A DNA stretch of 64,000 nucleotides from Candidatus Vecturithrix granuli (lineage in GTDB: Bacteria > Moduliflexota > Moduliflexia > Moduliflexales > Moduliflexaceae): NCBI GenBank assembly GCA_000739535.1, contig DF820467.1:384096-448095 (forward strand), written 5' to 3'. Shown piece by piece: positions 24,263-33,558 of the stretch. The notes under the pieces were generated by a model. It did no database searches, had not been told where the DNA came from, and saw nothing but the letters and a program-made list of their open reading frames with translations. Every line of letters begins with the position of its first letter. Positions within the stretch are counted from its first letter, which is position 1. The translations under genes and the position numbers were made by a program.

Positions 24263-26134
24263 TTGAGAAAACTTAAGGGTTGGGAATATCATGTCACCTA
24301 CCTCATCATACTTCTGATGGGGTTTTTTCATTTATATACGGCGTTGTTTGGGGTGAAAGAAGCGTATTTGCAACGCATGATTCATCTCACCTTTGTGCTG
24401 CCCTTAGCCTTTCTGCTCTATCCGCTGTATAAAACCCCTGCGGCCCTGGAACACATCCCGATTTATGATTGGGTGTTGGCGGTCGTTTCCGTGATTCCTG
24501 GTGTGTACGCCATCCTTCATTATGATGAGATCTCGACGAGAATTGTACAGGTTGACGAAGTCACGCGCCCGCAACTGATCTTGGGAATCATTTTAACCCT
24601 TGTCCTGCTCGAAGTCACGCGCCGGGTGGTTGGCTGGCCTCTGGCATTGATAGGCTTTCTTTTCGCGGCCTATATGCTCTATGGGTATCATCTGCCGGGT
24701 ATGCTGCGCGGATTTCAATTCACGCTGCCTGAAGTTATTGAACAACTCTATCTCACTAGTGAAGGGATTCTCGGCATCCCTTTAGGTGTGTCAGCGACTT
24801 ATGTGATTATCTTTCTAATTTTCGGAGGATTTCTGAATCTGAGCGGCATCGGCGAGTATTTTATGAGTATTGCGATTGTGTTAACCGGCAAAGCGCGCGG
24901 CGGGCCGGCTAAAATTGCCGTCGTATCAAGCGGATTGTTCGGAATGCTCTCGGGCAGCGCAGTCGCCAATGTGTACGGTACGGGCACATTTACCATTCCT
25001 CTGATGAAACGGATTGGCTATTCCGATGTGTTTGCCGGATCGGTGGAAGCGGTAGCCTCGAGCGGCGGACAGATTATGCCGCCGATTATGGGCGCGGCCG
25101 CCTTTATTATCGCATCGTTTTTAGGAGTGCCGTATAAAGATGTGATGATTTCAGCGTTGGTCCCGGCTGTTCTGTACTATTTTGCGATTGGCGTGATGGT
25201 ACACTATCGGGCGGTCAGGCGCGATTTACGCGGCATGGCCGAGGAAGAGTTACCAAATAAAATGGCAGTACTGAGAAAATTGTACATGGTTGCGCCAGTG
25301 CTGGTGCTAATTTATATGCTGCTTGTCGGCTATACCCCCATGTGGGCTGCCGTCATTAGCATTCTGGTCACCATTGCGATCTCGCTGCCGCACAAAGAAC
25401 ATCGGTTGGGACCGAAAGCCATGCTTGATGCGATTGTGGATGGAGGAAGAAATATCGTGGTCGTGGCAATTGCCTGCGCCTGCGCCGGTATCGTGGTTGG
25501 TTCATTGACGTTGACAGGTTTTGGATTCAAATTTGTGACCGCGATGTTTTCCCTCAGCCAGGGGATTCCATTTCTGGCGTTATTTCTGATTATGCTGATT
25601 TGCATTATACTTGGTATGGGGCTGCCGACGACGGGGGCCTATATTCTCGCTTCGGCCCTGGGCGTGCCTGCGTTGATCAAATTAGGGTTTACGCCCATGG
25701 CGTGCCATCTGTTTGTCTTTTATTTTGCGATTGTATCGGCAATTACGCCGCCGGTCGCTCTGGCCGCGTATGCCGCCGCCAGTATTTCCGGTGCGTCGCC
25801 GATGCAAACCGGGTTTATGGCTTCCCGGCTCGGTTTTGTGGCCTATCTGCTCCCTTTTGCCTTTATGTATGACCCAGGGTTTTTACTCAAAGGCTCACTG
25901 TTTCATAACCTCATCACGATCATTCTGGGAAGCGTCGGCGTGGTTGGCCTGGCATTAGCCTTAGAAGGCTTTATTCACCGTGAATTAACCTTCTGGGAAC
26001 GCGGTGTGATGATGGTTGGAGGCGTTCTGACGCTGTTTCCCACCTATCCACTGAAATTCGTGGGACTGGCAGTTGTGGTCGTGATTTACCTGTTTGTCCG
26101 TAAAGATTATCCGTTAAAAAACCAGGGGGCTTGA
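24263..26134 (+). CDS. TRAP transporter permease, fused 4TM/12TM subunits
   Basis: The first in-frame start is a TTG at 24263 with agagg upstream (623 residues); the next ATG, at codon 19, lies inside the first membrane segment, so TTG is favoured. The N-terminal ~130 residues correspond to the small DctQ-type subunit. The rest is the large DctM-type subunit with repeated conserved segments such as GMLSGSAVANVYGTGTFTIP, ASSGGQIMPPIMGAAAFI and MGLPTTGAYILASALGVPA. TAXI systems commonly fuse both parts. Transport is driven by sodium or protons, in keeping with the sodium economy suggested elsewhere in the window. Confidence 0.95.
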   Translation: MRKLKGWEYHVTYLIILLMGFFHLYTALFGVKEAYLQRMIHLTFVLPLAFLLYPLYKTPAALEHIPIYDWVLAVVSVIPGVYAILHYDEISTRIVQVDEVTRPQLILGIILTLVLLEVTRRVVGWPLALIGFLFAAYMLYGYHLPGMLRGFQFTLPEVIEQLYLTSEGILGIPLGVSATYVIIFLIFGGFLNLSGIGEYFMSIAIVLTGKARGGPAKIAVVSSGLFGMLSGSAVANVYGTGTFTIPLMKRIGYSDVFAGSVEAVASSGGQIMPPIMGAAAFIIASFLGVPYKDVMISALVPAVLYYFAIGVMVHYRAVRRDLRGMAEEELPNKMAVLRKLYMVAPVLVLIYMLLVGYTPMWAAVISILVTIAISLPHKEHRLGPKAMLDAIVDGGRNIVVVAIACACAGIVVGSLTLTGFGFKFVTAMFSLSQGIPFLALFLIMLICIILGMGLPTTGAYILASALGVPALIKLGFTPMACHLFVFYFAIVSAITPPVALAAYAAASISGASPMQTGFMASRLGFVAYLLPFAFMYDPGFLLKGSLFHNLITIILGSVGVVGLALALEGFIHRELTFWERGVMMVGGVLTLFPTYPLKFVGLAVVVVIYLFVRKDYPLKNQGA

Positions 26135-26173
26135 AAAAATTCGATTTTTCTGTTTTTCCTCCTCCTTATAACT

Positions 26174-26206
26174 AAAAATCGGGTTTCTCCAGGAAACCCG
26201 ATTTTT
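26174..26206. terminator. Terminator hairpin after the TRAP permease
   Basis: Arms aaaaatcgggtttc (26174-26187) and gaaacccgattttttt (from 26193) form a stem ending in a T-run, as in the other hairpins of this family. It lies 40 bases past the permease stop and probably ends the transporter mRNA. Confidence 0.85.
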
Positions 26207-26377
26207 TTCTGGTATGCACTTAAACTTCCGAAGTGATGATTACTGTATAGCCTGAAAAATTTGTTGACACTTTCCGCAGCAAAAAATAGAGTTCCTCTAA
26301 ATTCGTTATTTTCATGACTTTGTCTCTTCGTAGCTGTAAAATTATTCAGGTCAGGTTCCAGGATTGTGAAAGGCCCC

Positions 26378-26773
26378 ATGCCGTATCGAGATTTCACAGA
26401 TCACCAACTGGGGGAAACCTTGCTGATAACTGAGAGTGCTCAGGAAAAAGCAGATGTGGCGGCGGAACTGTTTAAACGCTATTGTGAGAAGTGCGACCGT
26501 CGGATTCGCGCAGTCTTGCAAAGCCGGGGACTGGAGTATTCCGACGCGAACACGTATTATAACACGGTCTTTTTTGAGATCTACGAACGGATTTTTGAAG
26601 TGGAAGATCTGACTCGCAAGTTACGCTCTTATAGGGCCGATCGAGGTGTGTTTGAACGCTGGCTGCTACAAGTGGTGACCCTGGAAACGATCGATTGGCT
26701 CAGACGAGTAAACCCTCAAACAGGGATCTCTCATGCACTCACATTTTTTCCGGACTCTCAGAAGCTGTTTTAA
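26378..26773 (+). pseudogene. Truncated sigma-70-like protein (region 2 only)
   Basis: The ORF (ATG 26378; 131 residues) has a sigma region 2-like core: ELFKRYCEKCDRRIRAVL, then VFFEIYERIFE and a segment GVFERWLLQVVTLETIDWLRRV like the core-binding and -10 recognition helices of ECF factors. The helix-turn-helix of region 4 is missing: after ~115 residues the sequence turns into ISHALTFFPDSQKLF and stops, just before a tgtcaaag-family repeat. I treat it as a remnant, although expression as a short protein is possible. Confidence 0.55.
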
Positions 26774-26786
26774 AAGTTTGCAGGTG

Positions 26787-26837
26787 AGGAGTGTCAAAGC
26801 TCTGCTTTCGCTGTCAAAGCAGAGCTTTGACACTCCT
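26787..26837. repeat. Palindromic repeat, tgtcaaag family (copy 3, perfect)
   Basis: Arms of 22 bases (26787-26808 and 26816-26837), starting aggagtgtcaaagctctgc, pair perfectly around the 7-base loop cgctgtc. This is the cleanest copy in the window. It sits exactly between the sigma-like fragment and the NB-ARC fragment. Confidence 0.9.
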
Positions 26838-26838
26838 G

Positions 26839-27555
26839 TTCACATTGCAACCGGGGCGGGTGATCACGCTTGGAGATTGCCGCCAGTTTGGCGAGGAGCC
26901 GAAGCCAGGCCCCGAAATGGCTGCCTTGCGCGTTTTAGCCGGGAAAAAAGCGTTACTCATCCTTGATGGAGCGGAAGACGCGGACAATTTACCCAGAGTG
27001 TTGGATATTTGCGGAACGTGCGGCGTCCTGATCACCAGTCGCAGCAAAAAGGACGCCGGGGCCGACCGGCAGGACATTGCTCCTTTACAGACAGCCGAAG
27101 GCGTAGAACTGTTACGGAAATGGAGCGGAAATCCTATTGGCGCTGAAAGCATAGTAACTCGCATTTACGAACTCGTCGGCGGTTTACCGCTGGCTTTGCG
27201 ACTTGTGGGGAGGTACTTACACCAAACAGGCGAACCTGCGCTCGAATATCAGCAATGACTGGAGGTTGCTCTCGATCAAGGCGAACATCGCAAAGAGAGT
27301 GTGGATATTCTGATGCAGCGCAGTCTGAAGCAAGTGAGCGAAGAGGCACAGCAGGTGCTGCAAGTTGTCGGCGCGCTGGCGTATGCGCCGTTCCACCAGG
27401 AGACGCTGGAAAATGTTCTTCACATGGCACCGCAACCGGGATTGCTCTCTCGCCTGAGAGATAGACTGCTGCGTAAAAATCACACACCAGCTCTTGATGT
27501 TCGAGCGGCCTTGTTTGAACTGGTCAGCTATAGACTGTTAAATCGACCGGTATAA
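26839..27555 (+). pseudogene. NB-ARC ATPase fragment, interrupted
   Basis: Frame 1 encodes the back half of an NB-ARC domain: Walker B ALLILDGAE, a sensor CGVLITSRS and GLPLALRLVGRYL. The P-loop part is absent, so the gene has lost its 5' end at the repeat 26787-26837. A TGA at 27256 interrupts the same frame, which continues as ALDQGEHRKESVDILMQRSL and VVGALAYAPF (winged-helix region) to a TAA at 27553. NB-ARC proteins are STAND-type signal ATPases often followed by TPR repeats, as here. Selenocysteine is unlikely because other stops and frameshifts follow. Confidence 0.8.
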
Positions 27556-27588
27556 AAAAGCATTTCCCTGTGAATGTGAATGTTGTGA

Positions 27589-28940
27589 AACGGTTGGCAT
27601 GGTATTATATCAGAATTTGTCAGTGCAGAAGCTATCGCAGCCTACCGCAAGCAGACCGAAATGATACTGGAGTATGGGAACGCGTGGTACAATTTAGGTG
27701 TGGCGTTGACGATCCAACATACTCAAGAGGAAGCTGTTGCCCTGTATCAGCAGCAGATGGAACGCACATCGGCGTATGCCTGGGCCTGGGGCATCCTGGG
27801 CAATATGTTCTTTGACCAGGAGCACTTTGAGCAGGCCGCTGAGTTCTATCAAAGGCAAGTGGAGGTCATACCAAACCATGAAACCACCTGGATGTCTCTG
27901 GGAATTGTGCTGGCTCACCAGGGGAAATATCCTGAGGCTATTGAGGCGCTTCGGAAGCAGGTGGGCGTCAAGAAAGATCATGAGGCCGCCTGGCATGTTC
28001 TGGGACAGCTATTGGAAGCCAATAATACCATCCCAGGGGCTGCCGAAGCCTATCAGAAACAGATCGAAGTGTTACCGGAACATGGGCAAGCCTGGTTTGA
28101 TCTGGCCGATGTGTTGACGCACCACTATCCCTTTGAAGCTGCGCTGTCGCGCTACCAACAACTCATTGATCATACTGCGGCCCATGCCTGGGCCTGGGAT
28201 TTTTGGGGACTGGCGTTCGAGCAGCAAGGGCATATCGAGCAGGCGCTTGAGGCGTATCACCAACAAGTGAGCATCGAACCGAAGCATCCAGACGCCTGGG
28301 CGCATTTAGGCGATGCGTATATCAGCCTGGGAATGCTAAAAGAAGCGATTGACGCCTATCAACTCATGAGACAGCCTGGAAAGATCTGGCGATGGCGTTT
28401 GAAAAAGAGGGAGATTTGGATAGGGTGATTACGGCCTATCAGAAGCAGATTGAGATTACGCCTGACACTGCCGATGCGGGCTATGCCTGGATTGATATGG
28501 GAATCGCGTTCTGGAAACAAGGCCAATTGCAGCAGGCCACCGATACCTGGAAACAGGCTGAGAATATTCATGCCGCCATTCTGGAGGAAGAACCCGATGA
28601 TCTGACGATGCTGGCAAATGACGATGAATTAGCTCTGGTACAGGGCAACCTTTCCCGTCTTCAGACTCGAATTGAGGCGGTCCGGCCACACATCTCTCCT
28701 GATGACCAACTTTTCGTGCTGCTGCCCTTTTTCGCCTAGCTGACCCGGCCTGACCAGGGGTGGCAGCCTGTAATGACCGCTCTTGAAGAAGCCAAACCGG
28801 AACTCTCTTTTGACTGGAACTTTTTTAGCACATCTCCCGCCATTGAATGCCAGGTTGAGGAAATCCAATAGATCACCCGGCATTTCATCGCCTTTTTCGA
28901 GGGCGAGATTGACCTGCCAACCTTGAAGGCGCGACTATAG
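27589..28940 (+). pseudogene. TPR repeat fragment of the same broken STAND-type gene
   Basis: From 27589 the frame encodes about eight tetratricopeptide repeats (AWYNLGVALTIQHTQEEAVALYQQQ, TWMSLGIVLAHQGKYPEAIEAL, AWFDLADVLTHHYPFEAALSRYQQL and similar). Near 28365 a small deletion shifts the frame: frame 1 ends at 28428, while frame 0 continues as TAWKDLAMAFEKEGDLDRV. That frame meets in-frame TAG codons at 28737 and 28869 and runs on as coding-like sequence to a TAG at 28938. The pieces align as one degenerated C-terminal part of the NB-ARC gene upstream, so the whole locus is inactive. Confidence 0.8.
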
Positions 28941-29129
28941 ATTTCGCCCGAACAAAATGGATGAATTTCGGAGATATTTTTTCCCAGATGTTTTTTCTTT
29001 TCGTGTATTTCGTGTGTTTCGTGGGCTGAGTAGTTTCAAAAACCTTGATAAAAGCGATCATGTTTCCGGAGTGGGGGACACTCCGGAAGTTGTCGCAATG
29101 AATGAGGAGGGTTGGGGAAGGGATATTGT

Positions 29130-30377
29130 TTAGTTGTTGCTAATATATTTTTTCACCACCACCGACGCATTTGTGCCGCCAAAACCAAAGGAGTTGGAGA
29201 GGGCGGCATTCACGGTGACATGGCGAGCCGTATTGGGCGCGTAATCCAAATCGCACTCAGGATCCGGTGTTTCATAGTTAATCGTCGGATGCACCACGTC
29301 ATGTTTGACAGAGAGCGCGGCGGCAATGAGTTCAATCGCTCCGGCGGCACCCAGAGTATGCCCGACCATAGATTTGGTCGAGCTAATCACTACATTGTTT
29401 GAATGGCTATTGAAGACCCGCTTAATGGCCAGGGTTTCAAATTTATCATTAAACGGTGTTGATGTGCCGTGCGCGTTGATATAATTGATGTCCTTCGGGC
29501 TGATGCCGGCGTCGTCAAGGGCGCGCTGCATGCAGCGAGTCACGCCATTCGCTTCCGGATCAGGACTGGTAATGTGATAAGCATCCGCTGTAGCGGCATA
29601 GCCGACAACTTCCGCATAAATCTTCGCATTGCGAGCGAGCGCGTGCTCCAGGGATTCCAGAATCAAAATGCCGCTCCCTTCGCCGATTACAAACCCGTCA
29701 CGATCCTTATCAAAAGGACGGCTGGCGTGAGTGGGATCATCATTGCGGGTGGACAAGGCACGCATATTAGCAAATCCTGCCACCGAAAGCGGCGTAATAC
29801 AGGATTCCGTGCCGCCGGTCAGCATGACATCCATTTCGCCGCGCTGAATGTAGCGCAGGGCCTCGCCAATGGCATGAGCGCCGGTAGCGCAGGCCGTTGC
29901 CACAGAGATATTTATGCCCTGGAATCCATAGCGGATCGAAAGCTGTCCTGGCGCTAAGTTGATAATTTCCATGGGAATAAAAAACGGAGAAACCCGTTTG
30001 GCCCCTTTTTCCAACAAAATGCGATGCTGCTCTTCGAGGGTTTTTAAGCCTCCCATGCCGGAGCCGACCAATACGCCGGCGCGAGTAAGATCAATATGAT
30101 CAAGCGGGAGGTTGGCGTCTGCAATCGCCATGTCTGAAGCGGCAATCGCAAGCTGGACAAAAGCATCCATACGTTTAGCTTCTTTTTTGTCAATAAATGT
30201 CGTCGGATCAAAACCTTTGATTTCAGCCGCCACCTGTGAAGAGTGGTCACTCGGATCAAAAGACGCAATTCGGTCAGTTCCAGAAACCCCGGCTTTCGCA
30301 TTTTCCCAAAAGGTTTCCAGCGAATTGCCAATCGGGGTTACAGCCCCCATACCTGTAATAACAACTCGTTTTTTCAT
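29130..30377 (-). CDS. fabF: Beta-ketoacyl-ACP synthase II
   Basis: The 415-residue protein has the KAS II active site: Cys in TACATGAHAIGEAL, His in NAHGTSTPFND and His in KSMVGHTLGAAGA. It elongates the growing acyl chain by condensing malonyl-ACP with acyl-ACP in fatty acid synthesis. It lies 26 bases after acpP in the order fabH-acpP-fabF on the minus strand, probably one operon. The length is usual for the family. fabD, fabG and plsX are absent from this cluster. Confidence 0.97.
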   Translation of the reverse strand: MKKRVVITGMGAVTPIGNSLETFWENAKAGVSGTDRIASFDPSDHSSQVAAEIKGFDPTTFIDKKEAKRMDAFVQLAIAASDMAIADANLPLDHIDLTRAGVLVGSGMGGLKTLEEQHRILLEKGAKRVSPFFIPMEIINLAPGQLSIRYGFQGINISVATACATGAHAIGEALRYIQRGEMDVMLTGGTESCITPLSVAGFANMRALSTRNDDPTHASRPFDKDRDGFVIGEGSGILILESLEHALARNAKIYAEVVGYAATADAYHITSPDPEANGVTRCMQRALDDAGISPKDINYINAHGTSTPFNDKFETLAIKRVFNSHSNNVVISSTKSMVGHTLGAAGAIELIAAALSVKHDVVHPTINYETPDPECDLDYAPNTARHVTVNAALSNSFGFGGTNASVVVKKYISNN

Positions 30378-30403
30378 AGTATTTACCTGCCAAGAAACAT
30401 GTT

Positions 30404-30634
30404 TTAAATGTGTGATTCGATGTAGCTGATTGCATCGTTCACGGTCGAGATATTTTCGGCGTCTTCATCGGGAATATCAATCCCGAATTCTTCTTCCAGG
30501 GCCATGACCAATTCGACCGTATCAAGAGAATCAGCACCCAAATCATCAATAAATGAGGCTTGCGGAGTGACTTCTGTGATTTCGACCCCGAGTTGCGATG
30601 CGATAATTTCTTTGACTTTTTCTGCGTGTGCCAT
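30404..30634 (-). CDS. acpP: Acyl carrier protein
   Basis: The 76-residue acidic protein contains the phosphopantetheine site [19 protein letters not shown], in which Ser of DSL carries the prosthetic group. It carries acyl chains between the fatty-acid enzymes. It sits between fabH and fabF. Length and sequence are typical. Confidence 0.97.
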   Translation of the reverse strand: MAHAEKVKEIIASQLGVEITEVTPQASFIDDLGADSLDTVELVMALEEEFGIDIPDEDAENISTVNDAISYIESHI

Positions 30635-30658
30635 TGTTAGTCTCCTCTATATCTTTGG

Positions 30659-30726
30659 GGTGTCAAAGCTCTGCGGAGTGTCAAAGCTCTGCTTTGACAG
30701 CGAAAGCAGAAGCTCTTCGCACTCCG
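30659..30726. repeat. Palindromic repeat, tgtcaaag family (copy 4, complex)
   Basis: The fabH-acpP spacer contains tgtcaaagctctgc twice in tandem, then ctttgacagcgaaagcagaagctc and cactccg. It is a duplicated or rearranged copy of the family and may form a hairpin in the fab mRNA. Confidence 0.8.
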
Positions 30727-30729
30727 ATT

Positions 30730-31719
30730 TTACCATTGGATAACGGATGAAGCCCAGGTGACGCCGGCGCCAAAAGCGACAGCTAACACCGTATCGCCTT
30801 CCTGAAGTTTGCCCACGCGCCGGGCTTTATCAAACGCGGTTGGCACGGTAGCGGCTGACGAGTTGCCATAATAGTCAATCGTCACCATCACTTTTTCCAT
30901 CGGGATTTTCAGTTTTTTGGCAATCGCTTCCATAATGCGAATATTTGCCTGATGAGGAACGACCAGATCAATATCCTCTACGCGAAGGTTATTCTGTTCC
31001 AGGGCAACGTGACAAGCGTCAACCATGGCCTTAACGGCGATTTTAAATAATTCGTTTCCTCGCATTTTCACATAATGTAACCCATCATATAGAGTTTCAT
31101 GACTCGCCGGATTTAAGGACCCTCCGCCGGGAATGTAGAGTTTATCCCCCTGGCTTCCATCGGAGAACAGATGGGTTGATTTCACAATCCGGCTCTCCTG
31201 TTTTGAAGTCGTTGCTTCCAGAAGCATGGCGCCTGCGCCGTCTGAAAAGAGCACACAGGTATCGCGATTGCTCCAATCCACAAATTTCGAGAACATATCA
31301 GCGCCAATAACCAGAACGCGCCGATACATTCCGCTGCGGATAAATTGATCGCCGATAGACAGTGCATACAAAAATCCGCTGCATGCGGCCGATACATCAA
31401 AGGCGGCAGCGCGGGCAGCACCTAATTTGTGCTGGACAATACAGGCGGTCGAAGGCATGGGCATATCAGGAGTAACCGTCCCCAACACGATCATATCAAT
31501 ATCGAGGGGATCAAGCATCGCATCTTTTAAGGCGCGTTCTGCGGCCCCAAACGCCAGATGAGAAACCGGAATCCCATCCAGGGCAATTCGGCGTTCTTTA
31601 ATACCCGTACGTTCCTGAATCCATTTATCACTGGTTTCTACAATTGACTCAAGTTCAAAATTGGTCATCACGCGATCCGGGACATACGCGCCTGTTCCTA
31701 TAATCTTCGATCTGATCAT
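30730..31719 (-). CDS. fabH: Beta-ketoacyl-ACP synthase III
   Basis: The 329-residue protein begins KIIGTGAYVPDRVMTN and holds the KAS III catalytic triad: Cys in DVSAACSGFLYAL, His in VVPHQANIRIM and Asn in YYGNSSAAT. It starts fatty acid synthesis by joining acetyl-CoA with malonyl-ACP. It is the first gene of the fab group. Confidence 0.97.
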   Translation of the reverse strand: MIRSKIIGTGAYVPDRVMTNFELESIVETSDKWIQERTGIKERRIALDGIPVSHLAFGAAERALKDAMLDPLDIDMIVLGTVTPDMPMPSTACIVQHKLGAARAAAFDVSAACSGFLYALSIGDQFIRSGMYRRVLVIGADMFSKFVDWSNRDTCVLFSDGAGAMLLEATTSKQESRIVKSTHLFSDGSQGDKLYIPGGGSLNPASHETLYDGLHYVKMRGNELFKIAVKAMVDACHVALEQNNLRVEDIDLVVPHQANIRIMEAIAKKLKIPMEKVMVTIDYYGNSSAATVPTAFDKARRVGKLQEGDTVLAVAFGAGVTWASSVIQW

Positions 31720-32380
31720 ATCTTATGAAAATATCTATGACTCCGTGCAGGCATTCAACATTGTTTCTGATGGTATTCGGCGAACAGCCTGCCGTGTCAC
31801 AAATATTTTATACTCATTTTTTGTGATTCAACACTTTGACGAATGAATCAACTATCACTTTTCTTATATAGCGAAATCCATGCCAACTTGAAGATAAGGC
31901 CGTATTCTGCTCGAAAAACTTGAGATAATTTTTTCCTTTTTTCCTTGATTTTCAGAGCGTTCCAGAGGGATATGACATGAGGAAATCTTTGTGATTATTT
32001 TAGAATCAGTGGGATGATCTTTTCACATTAATCAGAAAAATCGTTGTATTTATGATAGAAAAGACGATAAAACCCTTGAAAATACGCAAAAAGCCCAGGA
32101 AGGAGTGATCATTTCAAAAAGAAAAGTGTCTTGTTTCGGACATGTTATTTTCTGAAGATTTTCGGCTAAACAGAGGAAATAGTATCTTTGTGTCTAAAAA
32201 GAAACAGGTGTGTCGTAAAATATACACTCATCATGAAATGCTATTGACCAATCTAAGTATGAATAATTAATGTTTGATTTCTCTCGCAAAGCCCGCAAAG
32301 ACGCCAAGCCTTTGAATATCCATTCTTTGCGAGCTTGGCGAGCTTTGCGAGAGACTGAAAAAAATTATTTATAATCACTT
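31720..32380. other. Intergenic region between fabH and murB
   Basis: The 661-base AT-rich gap between divergent genes contains no supported ORF. It likely holds the fab promoter (minus) and the murB promoter (plus). At 32281-32353 an inverted repeat with arms ctctcgcaaagc/gctttgcgagag and inner arms cgccaagc/gcttggcg lies just upstream of murB. Confidence 0.6.
32281..32353. repeat. Inverted repeat with 'cgcaaag' arms
   Basis: Outer arms ctctcgcaaagc (32281-32292) and gctttgcgagag (32342-32353) and inner arms cgccaagc (32302-32309) and gcttggcg (32333-32340) give a long two-part stem ending about 27 bases upstream of the murB start. Confidence 0.75.
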
Positions 32381-33478
32381 ATGAACATTCAAAAGTATTA
32401 TCCGTTGAAGCATTTGACAACCTTTAAGATTGGCGGACCCGCCAGGTATTTTGTTGAAGCTCATTGCCAGGATGATGTGGTACGGGCGTTGCAATTTGTA
32501 CGACATAATGGGTTAAAGCTGTTTATCTTAGGCGGGGGCAGCAATGTTCTCATCAGCGACAAGGGCTTTCCGGGGTTTGTGTTGAAACCTTGTTTGAAAG
32601 GCTTCGAGGTCATCAAAGAGAATGACGAACATGTCTGGCTCAAAGTAGCTGCCGGAGAATTGTGGGATGATGTTGTCAGCAAAGCCATCAACGCCGGATG
32701 GTGGGGTATTGAAAATTTAGCCTATATTCCTGGACATGCAGGAGCATTGGCGATCCAAAATGTAGGGGCTTATGGTCAGGAAGCCGGAGATGTGATTGAA
32801 GCAGTCGAAGTCTGTGAGGTCGCAACCGGCAACCACAAAATCCTCTTTCATGATCAGTGCCAGTTTGGCTATCGCACCAGTGTCTTTAATTCCTCATTAC
32901 AGGGAAAATATCTGATTCTCCACACCATCCTGCGTTTAAAGAAAAATGGCGTCCCCAATCTTAGTTACAGAGAACTTCGCGAGTTTTTTACAGAAAAGGA
33001 CATTCCAACGCTTCAAGAACTTCGTTCAGCAGTCATTTCCATTCGTCGGAAAAAGCTTCCTGATCCTGAGCAAATTGGGAGTGCCGGGTCGTTTTTTAAA
33101 AATTTTTTGTTAGCTCCGCAAGAATTTGAACAATTACGTCAAAACATCAAACGTTCTCTGGGTCATGCAGCGTCAGACAAAATTCAGGCATTGCGCTCGC
33201 CACAAGCAGAGGAAGTTGCCCTGATCAAAGTTTCGACTGCGTTGTTATTAGATCTGTGCAAAGTAAAAGACTGGCATGTTGGAGGGGCCGCAGTATATTG
33301 CCATCACCCATTGATTCTTATCAATGCGACCAGACAGGCAACTGCTTATGAGGTCTTGAGTTTGGTACAAAAAATCCGCCAACAGGTGTACCGTCACACC
33401 GGGCTTACCCTTGTGCCTGAACCTGCCATGGTTGGCTTTGAAGAACAAGAACTGCGCGCATATTTCTCATTTTATTAG
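32381..33478 (+). CDS. murB: UDP-N-acetylmuramate dehydrogenase
   Basis: The 365-residue FAD enzyme reduces UDP-N-acetylglucosamine enolpyruvate in peptidoglycan synthesis. It starts NIQKYYPLKHLTTFKIGGPA, then shows LGGGSNVLISDKGFPG (FAD binding), the FGYRTSVF tyrosine loop, the catalytic serine in IGSAGSFFKN and the C-terminal glutamate in VPEPAMVGF. The segment IPGHAGALAIQNVGAYGQE differs from the usual IPGTVGA, a small variation in a conserved loop. The layout with a tyrosine loop is that of type I (E. coli-like) MurB. Confidence 0.95.
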   Translation: MNIQKYYPLKHLTTFKIGGPARYFVEAHCQDDVVRALQFVRHNGLKLFILGGGSNVLISDKGFPGFVLKPCLKGFEVIKENDEHVWLKVAAGELWDDVVSKAINAGWWGIENLAYIPGHAGALAIQNVGAYGQEAGDVIEAVEVCEVATGNHKILFHDQCQFGYRTSVFNSSLQGKYLILHTILRLKKNGVPNLSYRELREFFTEKDIPTLQELRSAVISIRRKKLPDPEQIGSAGSFFKNFLLAPQEFEQLRQNIKRSLGHAASDKIQALRSPQAEEVALIKVSTALLLDLCKVKDWHVGGAAVYCHHPLILINATRQATAYEVLSLVQKIRQQVYRHTGLTLVPEPAMVGFEEQELRAYFSFY

Positions 33479-33480
33479 GA

Positions 33481-33528
33481 ATCGCAGAGCTTTTGTTTTC
33501 GCCGTCAAAGACAAGCTTTGACACTCCT
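33481..33528. repeat. Palindromic repeat, tgtcaaag family (copy 5)
   Basis: The copy between murB and the convergent SH3 protein has a degraded left arm (gcagagc) and a conserved right arm gctttgacactcc. Confidence 0.7.
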
Positions 33529-33558
33529 GATAGTAAAATAATGATTTTTTCTTCCGGC

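Noticed and set aside
27256..27258. In-frame TGA as a selenocysteine codon
   Set aside because: The surrounding locus has further in-frame stops and a frameshift, and NB-ARC proteins do not carry selenocysteine there. Decay explains it better.
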